Shown here piece after piece: positions 1-5,310 of a DNA stretch of 6,504 nucleotides. The stretch spans positions 1 to 6,504 of the forward strand of contig CANDEH010000119.1 in the NCBI GenBank assembly GCA_947383645.1. Reading direction: 5' to 3'. Both the position numbers and the translations under genes were made by a program. The notes beneath the pieces are model-generated. The model ran no database searches. It was not told the origin of the DNA and saw nothing but the letters and a program-made list of their open reading frames with translations. This DNA is from an uncultured Clostridia bacterium. GTDB taxonomy: Bacteria; Bacillota; Clostridia; Oscillospirales; Oscillospiraceae. How positions within the stretch are numbered: position 1 is the stretch's first letter; each line of letters opens with the position of its first letter.

Positions 1-357
1 ACATCCGCTGCCGCTCTGCCTGCCTCGCTTCGACTTGCCTCCGAAACTTGCAGGGGATATCGCTGTTCGTTGTGCCGAGAAGGCCGCCGGGCCTGGCGGG
101 GCGTATGCTAAGCCTGCACTTTCCACCAAACCTCGATAAAACCGCAAGCTGTCAGCGCCTATCCCCGCACCTGCATTGACACTATCGGCACTGTTCTTTC
201 ACACTCCTCCGTCTACTCGACAGGGTAGTCCGTAACGGACGGGACCAGAACGCAAGTCTTTTCGACAACCGGCGATGCCCCGCCGCACCCTCATCAACAC
301 CCACCCACGTCTCCCCCCTGGAGACTATGCCGACCACCGCACGTAAAAACAGGGGTC
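1..357. other. Gene-free block with scattered short hairpins, left edge of window
   Basis: I see no credible gene here on either strand. Frames are short, have no plausible ribosome binding site and match no family I recognise. The longest is a minus-strand Arg-rich frame of about 55 codons, roughly 358 down to 182. Three small perfect inverted repeats are visible: CCGCC/GGCGG at 84-88 and 95-99, GTCCGT/ACGGAC around 228-240, and GTCTCC/GGAGAC at 309-314 and 320-325. The block may be part of a dispersed intergenic repeat, or the 5' part of a structured element read on the minus strand and continuing past position 1. On that strand GTGCG occurs at 342-338, right after TTTTTAC. Both readings are inference; only the hairpins and the lack of a gene are seen. 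Confidence 0.5.
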
Positions 358-427
358 CTTAGGGGGGACGCGGATAAGGGCTGTGCCCCCTGTCGGGGGC
401 TAAAGCCCGCCGAGCGTCCCCCCTAAG
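358..427. repeat. Nested inverted repeat with perfect 14-bp arms
   Basis: The outer arms CTTAGGGGGGACGC (358-371) and GCGTCCCCCCTAAG (414-427) are perfect reverse complements. The interior folds again: GGGCT (378-382) pairs with AGCCC (404-408), and GCCCCC (385-390) pairs with GGGGGC (395-400) around the tetraloop TGTC. CGG 371-373 can add to CCG 410-412. The result is one long multi-tier cruciform or RNA hairpin of 70 bases. No adjacent T-run makes it a standard intrinsic terminator on the plus strand. On the minus strand a T5 run lies about 9 bases past the arm. It looks like a unit of a dispersed intergenic palindrome family, but only one copy lies in this window, so copy number cannot be judged. 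Confidence 0.75.
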
Positions 428-437
428 CGTGCTTTTG

Positions 438-465
438 CCTACTTTTCTCACGAGAGAAAAGTAGG
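438..465. repeat. Perfect 12-bp inverted repeat with 4-base loop
   Basis: CCTACTTTTCTC (438-449) and GAGAAAAGTAGG (454-465) are perfect reverse complements separated by ACGA. The element lies 10 bases after the 358-427 palindrome and 5 bases before the next hairpin, so it is probably one module of the same composite intergenic repeat. It lacks the GC-rich stem plus T-tract of an intrinsic terminator. From general familiarity, ACTTTTC...GAAAAGT palindromes recur between genes of Oscillospiraceae, but I could not search for copies. Confidence 0.75.
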
Positions 466-470
466 TCGCC

Positions 471-515
471 CGGGGGCGAAACCCCCGTCCCCCACCCCGC
501 GCTGGGGCGGCGCGG
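471..515. repeat. Two further GC-rich hairpins of the palindrome cluster
   Basis: CGGGGG (471-476) pairs with CCCCCG (482-487) around CGAAA. CCGCGC (497-502) pairs perfectly with GCGCGG (510-515) around a 7-base loop. The second stem is followed on the plus strand by A6 rather than T residues, so on the minus strand the T6 run would precede the hairpin, not follow it. Neither strand therefore shows a normal intrinsic terminator. Together with 358-427 and 438-465 this makes four stems in about 160 bases. Confidence 0.6.
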
Positions 516-601
516 AAAAAAGGGCTTCGAAAGTGCACCCGCACTGTCGATAGAGGTCCCTTGCACCCAACACGCAACTCGCCGCACAGTGCAGTCCGGC
601 A

Positions 602-636
602 CTAATTTCTAATTCCTAACTCCTAATTCCAAATTA
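602..636. repeat. AT-rich 7-base tandem repeat (CTAATTC-like), five units
   Basis: The sequence reads as consecutive heptamers: CTAATTT (602), CTAATTC (609), CTAACTC (616), CTAATTC (623) and a degenerate CAAATTA (630). It lies 18 bases ahead of the lipoprotein start codon and is the only AT-rich stretch in a GC-rich region. The promoter and leader of the downstream operon probably lie in or near it, although I could not identify a convincing -35/-10 pair. TAATTT (603-608) and AAATTA (631-636) also form terminal inverted copies. Unit number could vary by slippage. Confidence 0.7.
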
Positions 637-653
637 AAAAGGGCCTAACCACT

Positions 654-1877
654 ATGAAACTAAAACTTTTCGTCCTTGTTCTCTGTCTGCTCCTCAGCGG
701 CTGTACGGTCGCCACCGTACCGCCGGACACACCCCCCGCCGGGGACACAGCGGAACCCGGGGAACCCGTCACCCCGGTGGACCCAGGGGAGGGGGACGCC
801 CCCCTCCCCCCTGCTCCCTCCCCCCGGGAGGCGCTGATCCGCAGCTGTCAGCAGTTTATGACCGTGGAGGAGAAGGTGGGACAGCTGTTCTTCGTCCGGT
901 GCCCGGAGGTTGGCGCCGCCGCGGATGTGAAGGACTTCCATCTGGGAGGACTGCTGCTCTTCGGGCGGGACTTTAAGGACAAGACCGCTGAGGCGGTGAC
1001 GGGCAGTATCGAGAGCTATCAGCGGGCGGCCAGGTCTGATTTCCCCCTGCCGCTGCTCGTCGGCGTGGACGAGGAGGGGGGCGGCGTGGTGCGGATCAGC
1101 TCCAACCGGAACCTGTGGGACCACACCTTTGCCTCCCCCCAGAAGCTCTACGGGGAGGGGGGCCTGGACCGGGTGCGGGAGGACGCGGCGGAGAAGTGCG
1201 GGATGCTGAAAACCTACGGCGTCAATGTGAACTTTGCGCCGGTGTCCGACGTGTCCACGGACCCGGGGGACTTTATCTACAAGCGGACGCTGGGACAGGA
1301 TGCGGAGACCACAGCAGAGTACACCGCAGCGGTGGTGGAGACCATGTCGGAGAATGGCGTGGGGGCGGTGCTCAAGCACTTTCCGGGGTACGGGAACAAC
1401 GCGGACACCCACACCGGCATTGCCGTGGATCAGCGGCCCTATGAGCAGTTTGTTGCGGAGGATTTTCTCCCCTTCCAGTCCGGGATGGCGGCGGGAAGCG
1501 CCGCAGTGCTGGTCAGCCACAATATCGTCGCCTGTATGGACGACGCTCTCCCCGCCTCCCTGTCGCCGGAGGTCCACCGCCTGCTCCGGGAGGATCTGGG
1601 CTTTGACGGTGTGATTCTCACCGACGATCTGGCTATGGGGGCCATCGACAGCTATACCGCCGACGGCAGCGCCGCGGTGCTGGCGATTCTGGCGGGGAAC
1701 GACATGGTGGTTACGACGGACTACCGCCGGCAGATCCCCCAGGTGGTCGCCGCCGTGGAGACGGGGACCATTCCCATGGAGGTCATCGACGCCGCCCTCG
1801 GCCATGTGATCGGCTGGAAGTATGATCTCGGGCTTCTGGAGGAGAGTGACATGATTAATTGGGAGCGTGCATCATGA
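654..1877 (+). CDS. Glycoside hydrolase family 3 lipoprotein, NagZ-like beta-N-acetylhexosaminidase
   Basis: This 407-residue protein probably removes terminal beta-linked N-acetylglucosamine from cell-wall fragments or other glycans outside the membrane. A lipoprotein signal is clear: a hydrophobic segment at residues 4-14, then the lipobox LSGC with Cys17 as the lipidation site. A Pro/Gly/Asp-rich linker spans about 18-57, and the GH3 barrel about 58-395. Visible motifs are VDEEGGG (138-144), YKRTLG (209-214), KHFPGYG (241-247), the Asp-x-His acid/base pair D251-T-H253, and ILTDD, in which D324 is the expected nucleophile. The catalytic loop differs from the usual KHFPGHGD: Tyr replaces His, Asn replaces Asp, and it is one residue shorter. 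There is no extra C-terminal domain, as in short NagZ-type enzymes. The ATG follows AAGGG at 639-643 with a 10-base gap. The stop overlaps the next start. The exact substrate is uncertain; the family is secure. Confidence 0.92.
   Translation: MKLKLFVLVLCLLLSGCTVATVPPDTPPAGDTAEPGEPVTPVDPGEGDAPLPPAPSPREALIRSCQQFMTVEEKVGQLFFVRCPEVGAAADVKDFHLGGLLLFGRDFKDKTAEAVTGSIESYQRAARSDFPLPLLVGVDEEGGGVVRISSNRNLWDHTFASPQKLYGEGGLDRVREDAAEKCGMLKTYGVNVNFAPVSDVSTDPGDFIYKRTLGQDAETTAEYTAAVVETMSENGVGAVLKHFPGYGNNADTHTGIAVDQRPYEQFVAEDFLPFQSGMAAGSAAVLVSHNIVACMDDALPASLSPEVHRLLREDLGFDGVILTDDLAMGAIDSYTADGSAAVLAILAGNDMVVTTDYRRQIPQVVAAVETGTIPMEVIDAALGHVIGWKYDLGLLEESDMINWERAS
786..809. repeat. Perfect 10-bp GC-only-rich hairpin inside the lipoprotein linker codons
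   Basis: GGGGAGGGGG (786-795) and CCCCTCCCC with one more C (800-809) are perfect reverse complements around the loop ACGC. They fall on residues 45-52 (GEGDAPLP) of the linker between the lipid anchor and the GH3 domain. The stem would be very stable in mRNA. It may be a by-product of GC-rich Pro/Gly codons, or may slow ribosomes or RNA polymerase early in the gene. Confidence 0.6.
1861..1865 (+). promoter_or_regulatory. Ribosome binding site that fixes the start of the alanyl-tRNA editing gene
   Basis: GGGAG lies 8 bases before the ATG at 1874 and inside the last codons of the upstream gene. A TTG at 1859 would lengthen the product by five residues but would put this site inside the coding region and leave no RBS, so ATG 1874 is preferred. 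The family's usual N-terminus begins a few residues before the Tyr-rich stretch, which agrees. Confidence 0.7.
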
Positions 1878-3040
1878 CAGAAAAACTCTACTACGCCGAC
1901 CCCTTTTTGACGGACTTTACCGCCACGGTCCTCTCCTGTGAGGAGGGGAAGGACGGCTGGCAGGTGGCGCTGGATCGCACCGCCTTCTACCCCGAGGGGG
2001 GCGGTCAGCCGTCGGATACAGGAGTTTTTCAGGACGGCCGCTCCGGCGGCATACGTGTGATCCATGTGCGGGATCGGGAGGGGAGGATCCTCCACCTCTG
2101 CGACAGGCCAGTGGCGGTGGGCACGGAGGTGACAGGCCGGGTGGACTTCCCCACCCGGTTCGACCACATGCAGCAGCACAGCGGAGAGCACATTGTCAGC
2201 GGCATAATCTGCCGCCGCTACGGCTGCGAGAACGTGGGATTCCACCTCGGGAAGGAGGCGGTGATGATCGACTTCAACGCCCCCATTCCCCCGGAAGACC
2301 TGCCCCTGATCGAACAGGAGGCCAATCAGTACATCTGGCAGGACAGGGCCGTGGAGATTGAGCTTCTCAGCGGCGCTGCCCTGGCGGCCAAATCCTACCG
2401 AAGCAAGCGGGAGATTCCGGGGGAGGTGCGGATTGTCACCTTCCCCCAGGCGGATTGCTGCGCCTGCTGCGGCACCCATGTCCTCCGGGCCGGTCAGGTG
2501 GGCTTTGTCAGGCTCCTCAATTGTCAGAAGCTCCGGGAGGGCGTCCGCATTGAACTGCTCTGCGGTCAGCGGGCGGCGAACTACTGCGCCGCTGTGGCGG
2601 ATCAGAATACAAAGATCTCTCAGCTCCTCTCCGCCAAGCCTCTGGCTACCTTTTCGGCAGTGGATCGGCAGCACCGTGAGCTTGCCGCCCTCCGCACGCG
2701 GCTCCTTGCTCTGGAGGAGGAAAATTTCTCCCGCAGAGCGGCGGAACTCAAGGGCAGAGGCGACGTGGTCCTCTTTCAGCCGGACATGGCACCGGACAGT
2801 CTCCGGCGCCTCTGTGACACCGTTCTCACCTCCTGCGGCGGGCGCTGCGCCATCTTTGCCGGCGACGACGACGCCGGCTACAAGTACGCCATCGGCGACA
2901 CTGTGGGGGACGTCCGGCCCCTGGTGAAAGCCCTCAATGAGGCCCTCGGGGGCCGCGGCGGCGGCAAGCCCCACTTCGCCCAGGGGAGCGTACAGGGGAC
3001 GAAGAAGACCATTGAGACAGTTTTTGCATCCATCTCCTGA
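1874..3040 (+). CDS. Alanyl-tRNA editing protein (AlaX-type, with DHHA1 domain)
   Basis: This 388-residue cytoplasmic protein is a free-standing relative of the AlaRS editing domain. It is expected to hydrolyse Ser- or Gly-tRNA(Ala) in trans. The AlaRS-like N-terminal barrel covers about 1-90, with the typical Arg-Thr-Ala-Phe-Tyr-Pro-Glu-Gly-Gly-Gly segment at 35-44. The zinc site is complete: H98 and H102 (HMQQH), plus C198-x3-H202 within CCACCGTH. A coiled-coil-like helical stretch at about 262-295 leads to a DHHA1 domain ending in the glycine-rich GGRGGGKPHFAQG (359-371), which normally contacts tRNA. Length fits the longer bacterial AlaX group and there is no synthetase core. It overlaps the upstream lipoprotein gene by four bases (ATGA), which suggests translational coupling, and ends directly at a terminator. 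The family is secure; specificity for Ser versus Gly is not visible. Confidence 0.93.
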   Translation: MTEKLYYADPFLTDFTATVLSCEEGKDGWQVALDRTAFYPEGGGQPSDTGVFQDGRSGGIRVIHVRDREGRILHLCDRPVAVGTEVTGRVDFPTRFDHMQQHSGEHIVSGIICRRYGCENVGFHLGKEAVMIDFNAPIPPEDLPLIEQEANQYIWQDRAVEIELLSGAALAAKSYRSKREIPGEVRIVTFPQADCCACCGTHVLRAGQVGFVRLLNCQKLREGVRIELLCGQRAANYCAAVADQNTKISQLLSAKPLATFSAVDRQHRELAALRTRLLALEEENFSRRAAELKGRGDVVLFQPDMAPDSLRRLCDTVLTSCGGRCAIFAGDDDAGYKYAIGDTVGDVRPLVKALNEALGGRGGGKPHFAQGSVQGTKKTIETVFASIS

Positions 3041-3083
3041 AAAAACGCCGTCCGACAGAGCGATTCTGTCGGACGGCGTTTTT
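3041..3083. terminator. Strong bidirectional intrinsic terminator
   Basis: AAAAACGCCGTCCGACAGA (3041-3059) and TCTGTCGGACGGCGTTTTT (3065-3083) are perfect 19-base arms around a 5-base loop. The stem starts at the base after the stop codon of the alanyl-tRNA editing gene. T5 ends the structure on the plus strand and the A6 at 3040-3045 gives T6 on the minus strand. It can therefore stop both the plus-strand operon and the convergent LTA synthase-like gene, whose stop lies about 147 bases away. Confidence 0.93.
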
Positions 3084-3174
3084 GTCTATCTCCTTGTTTC
3101 CTACTCCTCAAAAATAACACTGCGGCGGCTGAAGTCGGGATGCATGTCAGGTATATCGAAGCACGGTTTTATCC

Positions 3175-3187
3175 GTAAAACTTTTAC
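3175..3187. repeat. Small AT palindrome between the convergent genes
   Basis: GTAAAA and TTTTAC flank a single C, and GTTTTA/TAAAAC (3166-3171 and 3176-3181) can pair as an alternative hairpin. It lies about 43 bases past the stop of the minus-strand LTA synthase-like gene. The rest of 3084-3229 shows no gene. The palindrome is too short to assign a role; a weak mRNA 3'-end structure is possible. Confidence 0.35.
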
Positions 3188-3229
3188 AGGTCTGCCTGTC
3201 CGGCAATGGTACCTCTGCGCCTATGCTCT

Positions 3230-5035
3230 CTATTTCCGCTCTTTTCCCCAGTAGTCGCTGCTCAGCAGCAAGCCGGAAATCTTCCGCCGCTCCACGGCCT
3301 CCTCCGTACTCCCGCCGCCGTAGCAGGTGTTGTCGCTGAAAAATACATATCCGCCTCTGTCAGAAAAGGCGTCGTCGCCGGTGAGATACGGATACTGGGC
3401 CTCCAGCGCAAACAGATTCGCAATGGTGGGCAGCAGGTCAATACTGGACGTCACTTTGTCCACTGTCCGGGGAGGCATATCCTTACAGTAGATAAAAAAG
3501 TCTGTATGTTGCAGCATGTCCAGACTGTCAACACCCTTGATATCCATGTTCAGCGCGTCGTTCATCATATAGTAGTTGTAGTGATCGGCGTAGAAGATCA
3601 CCACGGTACTCTCCAGCAGGCCGTCCGCCTCCAGTCGCTCCATCAGCGACCGGACAAAGGCGTCGGTCTCCATGGCGTGACCCACAGCGTAGACATAGTT
3701 GCCGTCGGTGCGGGCCGCCGCCGACCGGGCCTCGGCGGCGTGGGCCTGAAAGATGGGGTTGTCCTCCGCGTAGGGGCCGTGGCCGGAGTAGGTAATCACA
3801 AAGGAGAAAAAGGGGGCGTTCGCCGTCATCTGGCTGTAGGCGCTTATCAGCTGGGAGTCCATGGTGTGGTCCGCCATGCCCATGTCCTTGCCGCTGTGGT
3901 AGGCCTCGTAGCCCAGATTCTCATGGATGGGACCCCGGTTGTAGACCTCCGCTCCGCTGCCGTGGAAGGAGTTGGCCGTATAGCCTACGGCCCGGAAGAG
4001 CTGGGGCAGGGCGCTGGGAAAGGCGTTCGCCGTATAGACCGACACCGAGGTGCCGGAGGCCGCCGGCAGCAGGCCGGTGTTCACCATAAACTCCGTGTTG
4101 AACGTCCCGGCGGTGATATAGGCGGGGGTAAAGTGGTTGGAAAACACCATGCTCTGCTCCTTTACCGCCTTCAGCGCCGGCATGTAGTCCACCATCCAGG
4201 TATCAATGGCCTCCAGCTGCACCAGGATGAGGTTCTTCCCCGCAAAGAGGCCGGACATATCGTTGTCCCCATGCGGCCGCGCCGCGGCAAAGGCGGCGAT
4301 CTCCTCCGCCTCCGCCTCGCTGAGGGCCGGGCTACGGGGCAGAAGCATTTGCAGGTCCCGGAAGGTGTACTGATAGACGCCCAGCATGGTGAGACAGGCG
4401 CGGCTGTCGGAGAAATCGTCGTAGAGAAAGGCCGGATCCCCGGTCTGGTCCCAGATCACCGCCTGGGACTGACCCAGCACCAGGAAGCGGGTGGCCAGCA
4501 GCAGCAAAACCGCCGTCAATGCGCCGCCGCACCCCAGGGCCCAGCGGGGCCTCGCCCCCGCCGGTGTCAGCGCCGCCGAGAGGACCATCAGGGCAAAACA
4601 CAGCAGAATCCAGACCAGCAGCGCCCTGCGGATGACCAGGTAGCTCAAATCCGCAAAGGCTGCGCCGTCGCCGGCGAAGACCATGTCGGAGAAGGAGAAG
4701 AATTTGCGGAACATGTTGATATAGATCCCGTGGACAATGCAGAGGGCCGAGGACAGCACCGCAATCAAAATCATGTAGATCCGACGGGCCCGGCGGGGCA
4801 GAAGGGCGGCGACGGCGGTGAGAAGCGCCGCCCAGAGAATGGTGAAGGGCATCAGGCGCAGGATGTTGCGAAGGCCCACGGTCTGGGCGAAGCGGCAGGC
4901 CCAGCGAAAGCCCAGATCCAGCAGAATCAGGCCGGCGGCAAACAGTATCAGATGCAGCCAGGGGGCCAGACGGGGGAACCGCTCCGACAGGACTTGATAG
5001 AGCCGGTTGTCAACTTTTCGAAAGGGATGAGACAT
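3230..5035 (-). CDS. LTA synthase family protein (membrane-bound phosphoglycerol transferase)
   Basis: This 601-residue protein resembles LtaS, which polymerises glycerol phosphate from phosphatidylglycerol on the outer face of the membrane. Five hydrophobic segments occur near residues 26-45, 60-80, 86-107, 134-155 and 167-187, followed by a linker and an extracellular sulfatase-fold domain at about 266-545. The LtaS active-site set is present: metal ligands E275 (VQLEAID), T311 (AGTFNTEF, the nucleophile position), D484 and H485 (FYADH), and the substrate-pocket residues H358, R367 and H419, with Tyr365 where LtaS has Trp. Length is close to LtaS. ATG 5035 is chosen because AAAGGA lies 10 bases upstream; an in-frame ATG 22 codons earlier, at about 5101, lies upstream of the likely promoter. 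The gene stands alone and converges on the operon to its left. The polymer made (LTA or another glycerol-phosphate decoration) cannot be told. Confidence 0.92.
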   Translation of the reverse strand: MSHPFRKVDNRLYQVLSERFPRLAPWLHLILFAAGLILLDLGFRWACRFAQTVGLRNILRLMPFTILWAALLTAVAALLPRRARRIYMILIAVLSSALCIVHGIYINMFRKFFSFSDMVFAGDGAAFADLSYLVIRRALLVWILLCFALMVLSAALTPAGARPRWALGCGGALTAVLLLLATRFLVLGQSQAVIWDQTGDPAFLYDDFSDSRACLTMLGVYQYTFRDLQMLLPRSPALSEAEAEEIAAFAAARPHGDNDMSGLFAGKNLILVQLEAIDTWMVDYMPALKAVKEQSMVFSNHFTPAYITAGTFNTEFMVNTGLLPAASGTSVSVYTANAFPSALPQLFRAVGYTANSFHGSGAEVYNRGPIHENLGYEAYHSGKDMGMADHTMDSQLISAYSQMTANAPFFSFVITYSGHGPYAEDNPIFQAHAAEARSAAARTDGNYVYAVGHAMETDAFVRSLMERLEADGLLESTVVIFYADHYNYYMMNDALNMDIKGVDSLDMLQHTDFFIYCKDMPPRTVDKVTSSIDLLPTIANLFALEAQYPYLTGDDAFSDRGGYVFFSDNTCYGGGSTEEAVERRKISGLLLSSDYWGKERK

Positions 5036-5045
5036 GGGGGACAAG

Positions 5046-5051
5046 TCCTTT
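5046..5051 (-). promoter_or_regulatory. Ribosome binding site of the LTA synthase-like gene
   Basis: The minus strand reads AAAGGA here, 10 bases ahead of the ATG at 5035. It decides between this start and the longer frame, whose extra 22 residues (hydrophilic, with Lys and His) are not typical of the membrane family. Confidence 0.7.
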
Positions 5052-5072
5052 CTCTTTTCAGTGTTGCTCCCT

Positions 5073-5081
5073 ATCATAGCA
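5073..5081 (-). promoter_or_regulatory. Extended -10 promoter for the LTA synthase-like gene
   Basis: On the minus strand TGC-TATGAT gives a TGn extended -10 with five of six consensus bases in the hexamer. No good -35 hexamer lies 16-18 bases upstream, but 5090-5147 is rich in T and A tracts, like an UP element, in an otherwise GC-rich region. Transcription would start near 5066, leaving a leader of about 30 bases. This excludes the upstream ATG at about 5101. Confidence 0.6.
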
Positions 5082-5211
5082 CAGTGTTTGGAAAAATGCA
5101 CAGAAAATGTGGAAAATTAAGAAAAAGTTAAAAAAGTGAGGACTAAGAAGGAATCGGAAGGTAAAGGTTCCTCTTTTAATATTCTCCTGCCGGTCAGAGT
5201 AGCGCAGAGCA

Positions 5212-5247
5212 ACACCCGCTGAAAAGCAGAGACTTTTCAGCGGGTGT
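5212..5247 (-). terminator. Perfect 15-bp hairpin downstream of glyQS, lacking a T-tract
   Basis: ACACCCGCTGAAAAG (5212-5226) and CTTTTCAGCGGGTGT (5233-5247) pair perfectly around a 6-base loop. The structure is 64 bases past the glyQS stop and ahead of the LTA synthase-like promoter, where a terminator is expected. Neither strand has a T-run right after the stem, so it may work poorly as an intrinsic terminator or act as an mRNA 3'-end stabiliser. Confidence 0.5.
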
Positions 5248-5290
5248 CCGTCTTCACAGAGGAAACTTTATTTGCCGGGCGCTGTTCAGC

Positions 5291-5308
5291 CCTGCGTGCT
5301 GCCGCAGG
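5291..5308 (-). repeat. Small hairpin immediately after the glyQS stop codon
   Basis: CCTGCG (5291-5296) and CGCAGG (5303-5308) are perfect reverse complements around a 6-base loop, beginning two bases past the stop codon. No T-tract follows on the minus strand. It may join the larger hairpin further downstream in shaping the 3' end of the glyQS mRNA. Confidence 0.4.
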
Positions 5309-5310
5309 TC

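Noticed and set aside
250..560. GAACGCAAGT (about 249-258) and TGTCGATAGAGG (about 545-556) on the plus strand resemble pieces of the exon-binding stem of group IIA introns such as Ll.LtrB, as I remember it
   Set aside because: The two pieces lie nearly 300 bases apart instead of adjacent, there is no domain V or RT, and matches this short can arise by chance.
359..577. Minus-strand frame of 72 codons, Arg- and Gly-rich
   Set aside because: It is simply the translation of the palindrome cluster, with no RBS, no recognisable family and composition set by the hairpins.
541..592. GCACTGT/ACAGTGC inverted repeat across a 38-base loop
   Set aside because: Seven bases with a long loop are too weak to call in a region this rich in repeats.
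1..653. CRISPR array, tRNA or rRNA in the left gene-free region
   Set aside because: There are no regularly spaced direct repeats apart from the heptamers, no cloverleaf with T-arm consensus, and no rRNA motif.
660..1805. Long minus-strand frame (381 codons) opposite the GH3 lipoprotein gene
   Set aside because: It is the antisense shadow of a clear gene in GC-rich DNA; its His/Gly/Arg-rich product has no domain.
1721..2974. Minus-strand frame of 417 codons opposite the alanyl-tRNA editing gene
   Set aside because: It overlaps a gene with intact catalytic motifs and shows no family features, RBS or promoter of its own.
3206..5131. Plus-strand frame of 641 codons spanning the whole LTA synthase-like gene
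   Set aside because: It is striking in length, but the minus-strand frame holds all active-site residues and membrane segments. The plus-strand product is low-complexity, rich in Gly, Gln, His and Arg, as expected for antisense of GC-rich codons.
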